A DNA stretch of 64,000 bases from Bolinopsis microptera (taxonomy: Eukaryota; Ctenophora; Tentaculata; Lobata; Bolinopsidae), in contig NC_087078.1 of NCBI RefSeq assembly GCF_026151205.1, positions 18,245,118 to 18,309,117 of the forward strand. The letters are read 5' to 3'. Below the pieces are notes generated by a model that worked only from the letters and a program-made list of their open reading frames with translations, searched no databases and was not told the DNA's origin. The position numbers were made by a program, and so were the translations under genes. Below are positions 10,001 through 21,600 of this stretch, one piece after another (position 1 is the stretch's first letter; each line of letters begins with the position of its first letter).

Positions 10001-12608
10001 ACAGCTGGTAAAGTAAAAGATACGTTCCTGCGAGGACCCCTCCCAGTGTGGCAGCACCGACTCAGGGACGTCTTCACTCTGGAGAAACTGATTAAGAACG
10101 AGATAACAACGAGTTGCCCTGGTATTAATGCGGACTCTGCCCCAACTGAGCCCATCATGTTCTCTTATTGGATAATCAGTACTATGCCCTTCAAGTTCAA
10201 ACAAAGGTTAGATATTGTTAATTATAATGATGAATGTTGAATTGAAGAACATTCACCGGTAATAGGACTTCAAGAGTCTATTGTCAACCCATTCAAGGGG
10301 AGATGTTATCTCTTATCTCTATCATAGGGCCCGCTGTTAGGCCCTTAAATAGAGTTATGATGGTCAGTAAATGAGGATGTAGCACTGGTATAAATCATAA
10401 ATTCCTGCGAAACTAACAATTACCATCTACACAGAAACAAGATGCTGAGAGAGGATAACCTGATTGTGAGACTCCGATCTCAACTGAACTACTTGCGACT
10501 TCTCAACCACTTTGATTACTGTTGTCTCGAGTGTGGACCCAACCATCCAGTTGTCAGCTGCTCTGATCTTATGTCCATGAAGTCTGAAGGTCCTTTTTAT
10601 CATCTCAAACCGGAGGGTACGTCGTTATGATAACAACCATTTAATTAAGTTATGTTGAGATTAGTTAGTTATTAATTTATGTTAAGATTAGTTAGTTATT
10701 ATGTAACTTTTAGGAGATTAGTTGTTAACTTTAGTTTCCTTTAAATATTTCTGTTACAGTGTGTCACATCTTAACCATTGCAGTATAATTAACGCATATA
10801 AATTTAGATTTTTTTCCCTACTCTTGCCGAAGGCAAAAAGATCGTAGGGAATAAGTAATCGGGTTTAGATATATGAGGTGGCCCGATGGACCTGCGGTGA
10901 CGACAAAAGTCTGCTCCTTCGCAATATAGACCACTCCCCTATTTTATCTTAAACTTTTCGAACAATACATAATTATACAGAATTGAATGCTTCTAAATAA
11001 ACCCAGTTATAAAAGGAAAAAACCGATATAGCCCTAATTTTCACTATCCCAGAATATCGAAACCCAAATTATGTATTGAAAGAGGGGTAACCAAAACACG
11101 GTAGTGTGCAGTAAGAAATACCACACCCGCAATAACATTGGGCCCTAGCAACAATTAATTAATCAATGAATCAAAACATATAATATTGTACTTATAGAAA
11201 ATATATCACTCTGAAGGCTCCTTCTCCGAGCTAATGACTCTTAAGTTCCTGATTACGTGAACTTTGTCCGGCTCTGCTGTCCTTTTATTCAAGGTTGTTA
11301 AATACGTATTAGGAGGGAATACGTATTGGAATACGAATACGTATTAATGCTCGAAAATTGACGTATTACGAAAAGGTGTGGCTTGAAGTTGAAATTGATC
11401 ACGGACGGTCTTTAAATTCTGAACATCAAAATCATTAAATATGTATTAATATGTAATTGATAATTTCGCAAAAAATGTTAGCTTATCGGATTATCCATGA
11501 AATTTGATTACAAATTTAAGTTATCATGTATAACTGCACTCCTTTAATGCATGATCAATGATGAGGGTGGCGCGCAGCTGTAATGTTTAATTTTGACAAA
11601 TCAGCGTATTACGGCGTATTATGGCGTATTCGTGGACGTATTTAACAATCCATAGAAATTACCGTATTACGGCGTATTACGACGTATTCTTTATTAGAAC
11701 CGAATACGTCGTATTATTTCACGAAAATTTGACGTATTTAACAACCTTGCTTTTATTGAGTAGCTGTACGACAACTTTCTTGTAGGCTATTCTGTCTGCA
11801 GCTGATCTATCAGGAGTTATGTAAACAGAAGTAAAATAATTAAGTGTATAGGAAACGTCTGTTATGCTGCGCGCGACGCTAGCCATGTGTTAATTAATTA
11901 CAGTGAAATTCCTCCTTCGCAAAGTTATTTTCCGCAATTTTCTGGATGTCACATCTTAACCATTGCAGTATAATTAACGCATATAAATTTAGATTTTTTA
12001 TTTACAGTCCTTCAATTATTAGCAAATTAACAATATTAATTTATAAATATCAGGAGGATAGAACAACTCAAATGTATATTTCAACTTTTAGATAGCTCCC
12101 GATTTCACAGCCACTACCTCCAGGAATGTTCGACGAGACAGTACTGACCACCAACGTAAACACTGATCATGTGTACTGGTACGGTACCGCTACCAGGAAG
12201 AGTGACCTTACTGGATATGGTAGAACACTGCTCGGTTGTAAAACGTAGGTAACCTTGGTAACCTTGGTAACCTGGGTAACCTGGGTAACCTCTGGTAACC
12301 TGGGTAACCTGGTAACCTGAGTAACCTGGGTAACCTGAGTAACCTGAGTAACCTGGGTAACCTGAGTAACCTGAGTAACATGGGTAACCTTACCTTTGAT
12401 GTGATCGGATATTTTATCTTGCATAACAATTTGACTTCATTTTAATATCGCTACAATTGTTTTATTTTGCAGGTGTTTGAGAGATCTAGGCTGGAAATTT
12501 GCTGCATTTGACGTGACCACTCAACCACAAATGTTCTATGGTTTGAAAAGGAAACTCTTGCTCATACAAGCCAGCAAAGATTACGAATCAAGCTCAGACT
12601 CTGAATGA
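4047..12608 (+). CDS. CRBN: cereblon paralogue B, full length, nine predicted exons
   Basis: Predicted exons are 4047-4197, 8460-8552, 8750-8873, 9114-9211, 9703-9733, 9943-10206, 10435-10616, 12124-12244 and 12473-12608. All phases agree and give 399 residues (human cereblon has 442). The start ATG follows GAAACC and opens an acidic N terminus (MSEDESRPEHELEGEEDAFG), as in the family. LON-domain sequence follows (LLLIPTNIIVIPG; FALLKNLLDSDDPNVFGAVHV; GRQRYEV; MFSYWIISTMPFKF). The CULT domain has both zinc pairs (CCLEC and CKTC) and GWKFAAF. Expected role: substrate receptor of CUL4-DDB1. Oddity: the pocket region reads DHVYWYGTATRKSDLTGYGR, so the tryptophan matching human W386 is arginine and the loop is rebuilt; ligand binding is probably altered. 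The 31-nt exon at 9703 is the weakest call, because reading past its chosen donor meets a stop at about 9793. Part of the LON segment seen in human is short or missing here. Confidence 0.85.
4402..4464 (+). pseudogene. broken duplicate of cereblon B exon 2, first part
   Basis: The sequence from ACAAGATGTGTTTATGG through the acceptor TTCTCCTCAG and on to ACACTAATTA closely matches 8430-8480, the acceptor and start of the functional exon 2. This copy is cut at 4464 by the 3.86-kb transposon. Its continuation (TAATTATAATGAGGGAGATAGGG) resumes at 8326-8349, right of the transposon, and then passes into a GGTAACC minisatellite. Read through, it meets a stop at the insertion. The intact copy 90 bp further on is the one that keeps the frame. 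Confidence 0.85.
5163..6541. mobile_element. nested element bounded by C-run and G-run
   Basis: The left edge is AATTGACC followed by a C-run of about 20 (from 5168). The right edge is a G-run of about 22 followed by GGTCAATT. Inside, GACATCTGTCCGACAGCGAC motifs at 5450-5515 are answered by complements at 6360-6460 (CGGACAGATGTCGCTGTCGG), giving subterminal inverted repeats. A telomere-like array lies next to the left end. No coding sequence or clear TSD was found. The plan resembles the elements at 51117, 53961 and 62543. Confidence 0.6.
5262..5431 (+). repeat. telomere-like TTAGGG/TCAGGG array, interstitial
   Basis: About 28 six-base units alternate between TTAGGG and TCAGGG with a few TAAGGG. 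The array is internal, degenerate and enclosed within a mobile element, so it is not a chromosome end. The ORF on the other strand (repeating Pro-Asn-Pro-Asp) is a by-product of the repeat. Confidence 0.9.
6961..7009. repeat. perfect 19-bp hairpin
   Basis: TTATAGGTTGACCTCCCAC at 6961-6979 is the exact complement of 6991-7009, with an 11-nt loop. It lies within the 3.86-kb transposon. The function is unknown; it could be a very small MITE remnant. Confidence 0.85.
7696..7793. mobile_element. 98-bp hAT-like MITE
   Basis: The ends are CAGTGGCGAAACG and its exact complement CGTTTCGCCACTG. The interior is GC-rich with a C-run. CAGTGGCG is a common hAT-superfamily terminus. The expected 8-bp duplication is not evident, so it may have decayed. 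It is nested in the 3.86-kb element. Confidence 0.6.
8345..8432. repeat. GGTAACCTGG minisatellite, intronic
   Basis: About nine units of 9-10 bp (GTAACCTGG/GTAACCTGGG, some GTAATCTGGG) lie between the broken and intact copies of cereblon B exon 2. The array begins exactly where the broken exon copy reads GAGATAGG/GTAACC. The same motif occurs after two other cereblon exons, at 1966-2000 and 12245-12390. Confidence 0.9.
9474..9516 (-). ncRNA. type I hammerhead ribozyme, 43 nt
   Basis: On the minus strand the order is: stem I CCATA, core CTGATGA, stem II GTCC with loop TAATA closing on GGAC, core GAAA, minimal stem III (ACA-CTG-TGT), cleavage triplet GTC, and stem I return TATGG. All invariant core nucleotides are present and stem I pairs 5/5. 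The short stem III and the GTCC...GGAC stem II closely resemble the hammerheads of schistosome satellite/SINE-like repeats and of retrozymes. Predicted self-cleavage is after the GTC triplet, at the 9478/9479 boundary. It lies in an intron of cereblon B, antisense to that gene, next to a tRNA-like unit and an AT-microsatellite tail. Confidence 0.88.
9541..9611 (-). mobile_element. tRNA-derived SINE head adjoining the hammerhead
   Basis: On the minus strand the sequence begins GGCCCTGGTGGCCCAGTGG, with an A-box-like TGGCCCAGTGG, and about 35 nt later has GGATCGATACC, which fits an RNA polymerase III B box. A GAGCCAGTAATCGCAAGG stretch lies between. About 25 nt separate it from the ribozyme, which is followed by a TA-rich tail (9440-9473). 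The order pol III promoter, hammerhead, simple tail matches known hammerhead-bearing SINE-like repeats. I could not fold it into a convincing functional tRNA, so I call it a SINE. Confidence 0.65.
10762..11999. repeat. 53-bp direct repeats enclosing about 1.1 kb
   Basis: The sequence from TGTCACATCTTAACCATTGC to AATTTAGATTTTTT at 10762-10815 recurs almost unchanged at 11947-11999. Both copies lie in the cereblon B intron between exons 7 and 8. The enclosed DNA has no coding potential and carries the MITE at 11290-11749. The repeats are too long for an ordinary target-site duplication and too short for typical LTRs; a tandem duplication or a short-LTR relic is possible. Confidence 0.8.
11290..11749. 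mobile_element. 460-bp hAT-type MITE with 8-bp TSD
   Basis: The ends are CAAGGTTGTTAAATACG and its complement, 17 bp. The 8-bp CTTTTATT flanks both sides (11282-11289 and 11750-11757). An 8-bp TSD with a CA-starting terminus is the hAT signature. Subterminal regions repeat ATACGTATT/CGTATTACGG motifs in both orientations. There is no ORF, so it depends on an outside transposase. Confidence 0.9.
12245..12390. repeat. GGTAACCT minisatellite starting at a splice donor
   Basis: About 15 units of GTAACCTGG/GTAACCTGA/GTAACCTTG begin immediately at the donor of cereblon B exon 8 (AAAAC/GTAGGTAACC). Each unit contains the palindrome GGTAACC or a one-base variant. The frames read from it are meaningless repeats. 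Confidence 0.9.
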
Positions 12609-13060
12609 GACACAGAGGCACCACGTGGTACCTCACATTACACTACACAGAGTGATTTACTATTCTAGAAAACACTCTCTTAACTCAAATAATTGGCGGA
12701 TACAGCCTACAGGGACTATTATATTGTAGAGCTGACACTGTCAACTGTTGATCGAACCAAACTTGATGATAACTAAGTTGTTGCTGAGGACCCGTGACCT
12801 TTGAATATTTTGTGATATTTTATTATATTTAAGGTTTGAAAATTCAATTACTGAGTCCAATCAGTTTATTTACCGGGAAAATGCATTATGAATTATCTAA
12901 CTGTATTCAGTAATTTTATTAAATTTGTACCCGACTTCGGGCACTAAAAATGAAAACCCTGAATACTTTGGCCTAAAATTCTGTCAAATATCATGTTTGA
13001 AAATGAAACAGAAATGGAATAATTTATAATACCACTTTCCGTTCTGTAATAAAGTCTCTA
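12609..13060. other. 3' flank of cereblon B
   Basis: AT-rich sequence between the stop codon and the first recognisable satellite unit. It should include the 3' UTR. From about 12950 it contains fragments reminiscent of the satellite (TCTGTCAAATATCATG; GTTCTGTAATAAAGTC), possibly very diverged edge units. No gene seen. Confidence 0.5.
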
Positions 13061-15699
13061 GAAAGTACCTCAATTGTACCTTGACCAAAATTTCACAGTT
13101 TTGACTAAATTTTTCTCCAGTGACCAATTAAGCAGTGAACAATAGATGGCATTTGACACAACTGAGGTGCTGGAAGTTTGATTTCGGTCGGAGGAAGCCC
13201 ACAGCAGAAAGCTTAACAAAACGAAAAGTTGTATTTTCAAAATTCTGTCCCATTTTCAAATGTGAAATTTTCTGAACACAAATTTGACAGATCGGATGAA
13301 CTTTTTGCCCAGAAACCAATTAGTCAGCTAATTGATGATGATATGAAACCAAACTGAGGTACTGGGAGTCAAAATCCCGAATAAAATTGCAAAATCATAT
13401 TGTCCCAATCTCTGTCCCATTTTCAGTTTTTGAAGATGAAATTTCCAGGACCGAAATTTTACAGTTTTTACTGATTTTTTCACCCGCAACCAATAAGTAA
13501 GTCAACTATAGGTGCCATATGACACGACTGAGGTGCTGGAAGTTTGATTTCGGTCGGAGGAAGCCCACAGCAGAAAGCTCAACAAAACGAAAAGCTGTAT
13601 TTTCAAAATTCTGTCCCATTTTCAAATGTGAAATTTTCTGAACACAAATTTGACAGATTGGATGAAATTTTTGCCCAGAAACAAATTAGCAGCTAATTGA
13701 TCATGGTATGAAACCAAATTGAGGTACTGGGAGTCAAAATCCCGAATAAAACTGCAAAATCATATTGTCCCAATCTCTGTCCCATTTTCAGTTTTTGAAG
13801 ATGAAATTTCCAGGACCAAAATTTTACAGTTTTTACTGATTTTGTCACCCGCAACCAATTAGTAAGTCAACTATAGGTGCCATATGACACGATTGAGGTG
13901 CTGGAAGTTTGATTTCGGTCGGAGGAAGCCCACAGCAGAAAGCTTAACAAAACGAAAAGTTGAATTTTCAAGATTCTGTCCCATTTTCAAATGTGAAATT
14001 TTCTGAACACAAATTTGACAGATTGGATGAAATTTTTGCCCAGAAACAAATTAGCAGCTAATTGATCATGGTATGAAACCAAATTGAGGTACTGGGAGTC
14101 AAAATCACGAATAAAACTGCAAAATCATATTGTCCCAATCTCTGTCCCATTTTCAGTTTTTGAAGATGAAATTTCCAGGACCGAAATTTTACAGTTTTTA
14201 CTGATTTTGTCACCCGCAATCGATTAGTAAGTCAACTATAGGTGCCATATGACACGATTGACGTGCTGGAAGTTTGATTTCGGTCGGAGGAAGCCCACAG
14301 CAGAAAGCTTAACAAAACGAAAAGTTGTATTTTCAAAATTCTGTCCCATTTTCAAATTTGAAATTTTCTGAACACAAATTTGACAGATTGGATGAACTTT
14401 TTGTCCAGAAACCAATAAGCAGCTAATTGATGATGGTATGAAACCAAATTGAGGTACTGGGAGTCAAAATCCTGAATAAAACTGCAAAATCATATTGTCC
14501 CAATCTCTGTCCCATTTTCAGTTTTTGAAGATGAAATTTCCAGGACCGAAATTTTACAGTTTTTACTGATTTTGTCACCCGCAACCAATTAATAAGTCAA
14601 CTATAGGTGCCATATGACACGATTGAGGTGCTGGAAGTTTGATTTCGGTCGGAGGAAGCCCACAGCAGAAAGCTTAACAAAACGAAAAGTTGTATTTTCA
14701 AAATTCTGTCCCATTTTCAAATTTGAAATTTTCTGAATACAAATTTGACAGATTGGATGAAATTTTTGCCCAGAAAAAAATTAGCAGCTAATTGATCATG
14801 GTATGAAACCAAATTGAGGTACTGGGAGTCAAAATCCCGAATAAAACTGCAAAATCATATTGTCCCAATCTCTGTCCCATTTTCATTTTTTGAAGATGAA
14901 ATTTCCAGGACCGAAATTTTACAGTTTTTACTGATTTTGTCACCCGCAACCAATTAGTAAGTCAACTATAGGTGCCATATGACACGATTGACGTGCTGGA
15001 AGTTTGATTTCGGTTGGAGGAAGCCCACAGCAGAAAGCTTAACAAAACGAAAAGTTGTATTTTCAAAATTCTGTCCCATTTTCAAATTTGAAATTTTCTG
15101 AACACAAATTTGACAGATTGGATGAACTTTTTGCCCAGAAACAAATTAGCAGCTAGTTGATGATGGTATGAAACCAAATTGAGGTACTGGGAGTCAAAAT
15201 CCCGAATAAAATTGCAAAATCATATTGTCCCAATCTCTGTCCCATTTTCAGTTTTTGAAGATGAAATTTCCATGACCGAAATTTTACAGTTTTTACTGAT
15301 TTTATCACCTGCAACCAATTAGTAAGTCAACTATAGGTGCCATATGACACGATTGAGGTGCTGGAAGTTTGATTTCGGTCGGAGGAAGCCCACAGCAGAA
15401 AGCTTAACAAAACGAAAAGTTGTATTTTCAAAATTCTGTCCCATTTTCAAATTTGAAATTTTCTGAACACAAATTTGACAGATTGGATGAAATTTTTGCC
15501 CAGAAACAAATTAGCAGCTAATTGATCATGGTATGAAACCAAATTGAGGTACTGGGAGTCAAAATCCCGAATAAAACTGCAAAATCATACTGTCCCAATC
15601 TCTGTCCCATTTTCATTTTTTGAAGATGAAATTTCCAGGACCGAAATTTTACAGTTTTTACTGATTTTGTCACCCGCAACCAATTAATAAGTCAACTAT

Positions 15700-18600
15700 A
15701 GGTGCCATATAACACGATTAAGGTGCTGGAAGTTCGATTCCGGTCGGAGGAAGCCCACAGCAAAAAGCTTAACAAAACGAAAAGTTAAATTTTCAAGATT
15801 CTGTCCCATTTTCAAATGTGAAATTTTCTGAACACAAATTTGACAGATTGGATGAAATTTTTGCCCAGAAACAAATTAGCAGCTAATTGATCATGGTATG
15901 AAACCGAATTGACTAATTGAGGTACTGGGAGTCAAAATCCCGAATAAAACTGCAAAATCATATTGTCCCAATCTCTGTCCCATTTTCATTTTTTCAAGAT
16001 GAAATTTCCAGGACCGAAATTTTACAGTTTTTACTGATTTTGTCACCCGCAACCAATTAGTAAGTCAACTATAGGTGCCATATGACACGATTGACGTGCT
16101 GGAAGTTTGATTTCGGTCGGAGGAAGCCCACAGCAGAAAGCTTAACAAAACGAAAAGTTGTATTTTCAAAATTCTGTCCCATTTTCAAATTTGAAATTTT
16201 CTGAACACAAATTTGACAGATTGGATGAACTTTTTGCCCAGAAACAAATTAGCAGCTAGTTGATGATGATATGAAACCAAACTGAGGTACTGGGAGTCAA
16301 AATCCCGAATAAAATTGCAAAATCATATTGTCCCAATCTCTGTCCCATTTTCAGTTTTTGAAGATGAAATTTACATGACCGAAATTTTACAGTTTTTACT
16401 GATTTTATCACCCGCAACCAATTAGTAAGTCAACTATAGGTGCCATATGACACGATTAAGGTGCTGGAAGTTTGATTTCGGTCGGAGGAAGCCCACAGCA
16501 GAAAGCTTAACAAAACGAAAAGTTGTATTTTCAAAATTCTGTCCCATTTTCAAATTTGAAATTTTCTGAACACAAATTTGACAGATTGGATGAAATTTTT
16601 GCCCAGAAACAAATTAGCAGCTAATTGATCATGGTATGAAACCAAATTGAGGTACTGGGAGTCAAAATCCCGAATAAAACTGCAAAATCATACTGTCCCA
16701 ATCTCTGTCCCATTTTCATTTTTTGAAGATGAAATTTCCAGGACCGAAATTTTACAGTTTTTACTGATTTTGTCACCCGCAACCAATTAGCAAGTCAACT
16801 ATAGCTGCCATATAACACGATTAAGGTGCTGGAAGTTCGATTTCGGTCGGAGGAAGCCCACAGCAAAAAGCTTAACAAAACGAAAAGTTAAATTTTCAAG
16901 ATCCCATTTTCAAATGTGAAATTTTCTGAACACAAATTTGACAGATTGGATGAAATTTTTGCCCAGAAACAAATTAGCAGCTAATTGATCATGGTATGAA
17001 ACCGAATTGACTAATTGAGGTACTGGGAGTCAAAATCCCGAATAAAACTGCAAAATCATATTGTCCCAATCTCTGTCCCATTTTCATTTTTTCAAGATGA
17101 AATTTCCAGGACCGAAATTTTACAGTTTTTACTGATTTTGTCACCCGCAACCAATTAGTAAGTCAACTATAGGTGCCATATGACACGATTGACGTGCTGG
17201 AAGTTTGATTTCGGTCGGAGGAAGCCCACAGCAGAAAGCTTAACAAAACGAAAAGTTGTATTTTCAAAATTCTGTCCCATTTTCAAATTTGAAATTTTCT
17301 GAACACAAATTTGACAGATTGGATGAAATTTTTGCCCAGAAACAAATTAGCAGCTAATTGATCATGGTATGAAACCAAATTGAGGTACTGGGAGTCAAAA
17401 TCCCGAATAAAACTGCAAAATCATACTGTCCCAATCTCTGTCCCATTTTCATTTTTTGAAGATGAAATTTCCAGGACCGAAATTTTACAGTTTTTACTGA
17501 TTTTGTCACCCGCAACCAATTAGCAAGTCAACTATAGCTGCCATATAACACGATTAAGGTGCTGGAAGTTCGATTTCGGTCGGAGGAAGCCCACAGCAAA
17601 AAGCTTAACAAAACGAAAAGTTAAATTTTCAAGATCCCATTTTCAAATGTGAAATTTTCTGAACACAAATTTGACAGATTGGATGAAATTTTTGCCCAGA
17701 AACAAATTAGCAGCTAATTGATCATGGTATGAAACCGAATTGACTAATTGAGGTACTGGGAGTCAAAATCCCGAATAAAACTGCAAAATCATATTGTCCC
17801 AATCTCTGTCCCATTTTCATTTTTTCAAGATGAAATTTCCAGGACCGAAATTTTACAGTTTTTACTGATTTTGTCACCCGCAACCAATTAGTAAGTCAAC
17901 TATAGGTGCCATATGACACGATTGACGTGCTGGAAGTTTGATTTCGGTCGGAGGAAGCCCACAGCAGAAAGCTTAACAAAACGAAAAGTTGTATTTTCAA
18001 AATTCTGTCCCATTTTCAAATTTGAAATTTTCTGAACACAAATTTGACAGATTGGATGAACTTTTTGCCCAGAAACAAATTAGCAGCTAATTGATCATGG
18101 TATGAAACCAAATTGAGGTACTGGGAGTCAAAATCCCGAATAAAACTGCAAAATCATACTGTCCCAATCTCTGTCCCATTTTCATTTTTTGAAGATGAAA
18201 TTTCCAGGACCGAAATTTTACATTTTTTACTGATTTTGTCACCCGCAACTAATTAGTAAGTCAACTATAGGTGCCATATGACACGATTGAGGTACTGGAA
18301 GTTTGATTTCGGTCGGAGGAAGCCCACAGCAGAAAGCTTAACAAAACGAAAAGCTGTATTTTCAAAATTCTGTCCCATTTTCAAATGTGAAATTTTCTGA
18401 ACACAAATTTGACAGATTGGATGAACTTTTTGCCCAGAAACCAATTAGCAGCTAATTGATGATGGTATGAAACCGAATTGAGGTACTGGCATGGGAGTCA
18501 AAATCCCGAATAAAATTGCAAAATCATATTGTCCCAATCTCTGTCCCATTTTCATTTTTTGAAGATGAAATTTCCAGGACCGAAATTTTACAGTTTTTAC

Positions 18601-21600
18601 TGATTTTGTCACCCGCAACCAATTAGTAAGTCAACTATAGGTGCCATATGACACGATTGAGGTGCTGGAAGTTTGATTTCGGTCGGAAGAAGCCTACAGC
18701 AGAAAGCTCAACAAAACGAAAAGCTGTATTTTCAAAATTCTGTCCCATTTTCAAATGTGAAATTTTCTGAACACAAATTTGACAGATTGGATGAACTTTT
18801 TGCCCAGAAACAAATTAGCAGCTAATTGATCATGGTATGAAACCAAATTGAGGTACTGGGAGTCAAAATCCCGAATAAAACTGCAAAATCATACTGTCCC
18901 AATCTCTGTCCCATTTTCATTTTTTGAAGATGAAATTTCCAGGACCGAAATTTTACATTTTTTACTGATTTTGTCACCCGCAACTAATTAGTAAGTCAAC
19001 TATAGGTGCCATATGACACGATTGAGGTACTGGAAGTTTGATTTCGGTCGGAGGAAGCCCACAGCAGAAAGCTTAACAAAACGAAAAGCTGTATTTTCAA
19101 AATTCTGTCCCATTTTCAAATGTGAAATTTTCTGAACACAAATTTGACAGATTGGATGAACTTTTTGCCCAGAAACCAATTAGCAGCTAATTGATGATGG
19201 TATGAAACCGAATTGAGGTACTGGCATGGGAGTCAAAATCCCGAATAAAATTGCAAAATCATATTGTCCCAATCTCTGTCCCATTTTCAGTTTTTGAAGA
19301 TGAAATTTCCAGGACCGAAATTTTACAGTTTTTACCTATTTTTTCACCCGCAACCGATTAATAAGTCAACCATATCTGCCATATGACACGATTGAGGTGC
19401 TGGAAGCTTGATTTCGGTCGGAGGAAGCCCACAGCAGAAAGCTTAACAAAACGAAAAGCTGTATTTTCAAAATTCTGTCCCATTTTCAAATGTGAAATTT
19501 TCTGAACACAAATTTGACAGATTGGATGAACTTTTTGCCCAGAAACCAATTAGCAGCTAATTGATGATGGTATGAAACCGAATTGAGATACTGGGAGTCA
19601 AAATCCCGAATAAAATTGCAAAATCATATTGTCCCAATCTCTGTCCCATTTTCAGTTTTTGAAGATGAAATTTCCAGGACCGAAATTTTACAGTTTTTAC
19701 TGATTTTGTCACCCGCAACCAATTAGTAAGTCAACTATAGGTGCCATATGACACGATTGACGTGCTGGAAGTTTGATTTCGGTCGAAAGAAGCCCACAGC
19801 AAAAAGCTTAACAAAACGAAAAGTTAAATTTTCAAGATCCCATTTTCAAATGTGAAATTTTCTGAACACAAATTTGACAGATTGGATGAAATTTTTGCCC
19901 AGAAACAAATTAGCAGCTAATTGATCATGGTATGAAACCGAATTGACTAATTGAGGTACTGGGAGTCAAAATCCCGAATAAAACTGCAAAATCATACTGT
20001 CCCAATCTCTGTCCCATTTTCATTTTTTGAAGATGAAATTTCCAGGACCGAAATTTTACAGTTTTTACTGATTTTGTCACCCGCAACCAATTAGCAAGTC
20101 AACTATAGCTGCCATATAACACGATTAAGGTGCTGGAAGTTCGATTTCGGTCGGAGGAAGCCCACAGCAAAAAGCTTAACAAAACGAAAAGTTAAATTTT
20201 CAAGATCCCATTTTCAAATGTGAAATTTTCTGAACACAAATTTGACAGATTGGATGAAATTTTTGCCCAGAAACAAATTAGCAGCTAATTGATCATGGTA
20301 TGAAACCGAATTGAGGTACTGGGAGTCAAAATCCCGAATAAAACTGCAAAATCATATTGTCCCAATCTCTGTCCCATTTTCAGTTTTTGAAGATGAAATT
20401 TCCATGACCGAAATTTTACAGTTTTTACTGATTTTATCACCCGCAACCAATTAGTAAGTCAACTATAGGTGCCATATGACACGATTGAGGTGCTGGAAGT
20501 TTGATTTCGGTCGGAGGAAGCCCACAGCAGAAAGCTTAACAAAACGAAAAGTTGTATTTTCAAAATTCTGTCCCATTTTCAAATTTGAAATTTTCTGAAC
20601 ACAAATTTGACAGATTGGATGAAATTTTTGCCCAGAAACAAATTAGCAGCTAATTGATCATGGTATGAAACCAAATTGAGGTACTGGGAGTCAAAATCCC
20701 GAATAAAACTGCAAAATCATACTGTCCCAATCTCTGTCCCATTTTCATTTTTTGAAGATGAAATTTCCAGGACCGAAATTTTACAGTTTTTACTGATTTT
20801 GTCACCCGCAACCAATTAATAAGTCAACTATAGGTGCCATATAACACGATTAAGGTGCTGGAAGTTCGATTCCGGTCGGAGGAAGCCCACAGCAAAAAGC
20901 TTAACAAAACGAAAAGTTAAATTTTCAAGATTCTGTCCCATTTTCAAATGTGAAATTTTCTGAACACAAATTTGACAGATTGGATGAAATTTTTGCCCAG
21001 AAACAAATTAGCAGCTAATTGATCATGGTATGAAACCGAATTGACTAATTGAGGTACTGGGAGTCAAAATCCCGAATAAAACTGCAAAATCATATTGTCC
21101 CAATCTCTGTCCCATTTTCATTTTTTCAAGATGAAATTTCCAGGACCGAAATTTTACAGTTTTTACTGATTTTGTCACCCGCAACCAATTAGTAAGTCAA
21201 CTATAGGTGCCATATGACACGATTGACGTGCTGGAAGTTTGATTTCGGTCGGAGGAAGCCCACAGCAGAAAGCTTAACAAAACGAAAATTTGTATTTTCA
21301 AAATTCTGTCCCATTTTCAAATTTGAAATTTTCTGAACACAAATTTGACAGATTGGATGAAAAGCTTAACAAAACGAAAAGCTGTATTTTCAAAATTCTG
21401 TCCCATTTTCAAATGTGAAATTTTCTGAACACAAATTTGACAGATTGGATGAACTTTTTGCCCAGAAACCAATTAGCAGCTAATTGATGATGGTATGAAA
21501 CCGAATTGAGATACTGGGAGTCAAAATCCCGAATAAAATTGCAAAATCATATTGTCCCAATCTCTGTCCCATTTTCAGTTTTTGAAGATGAAATTTCCAG

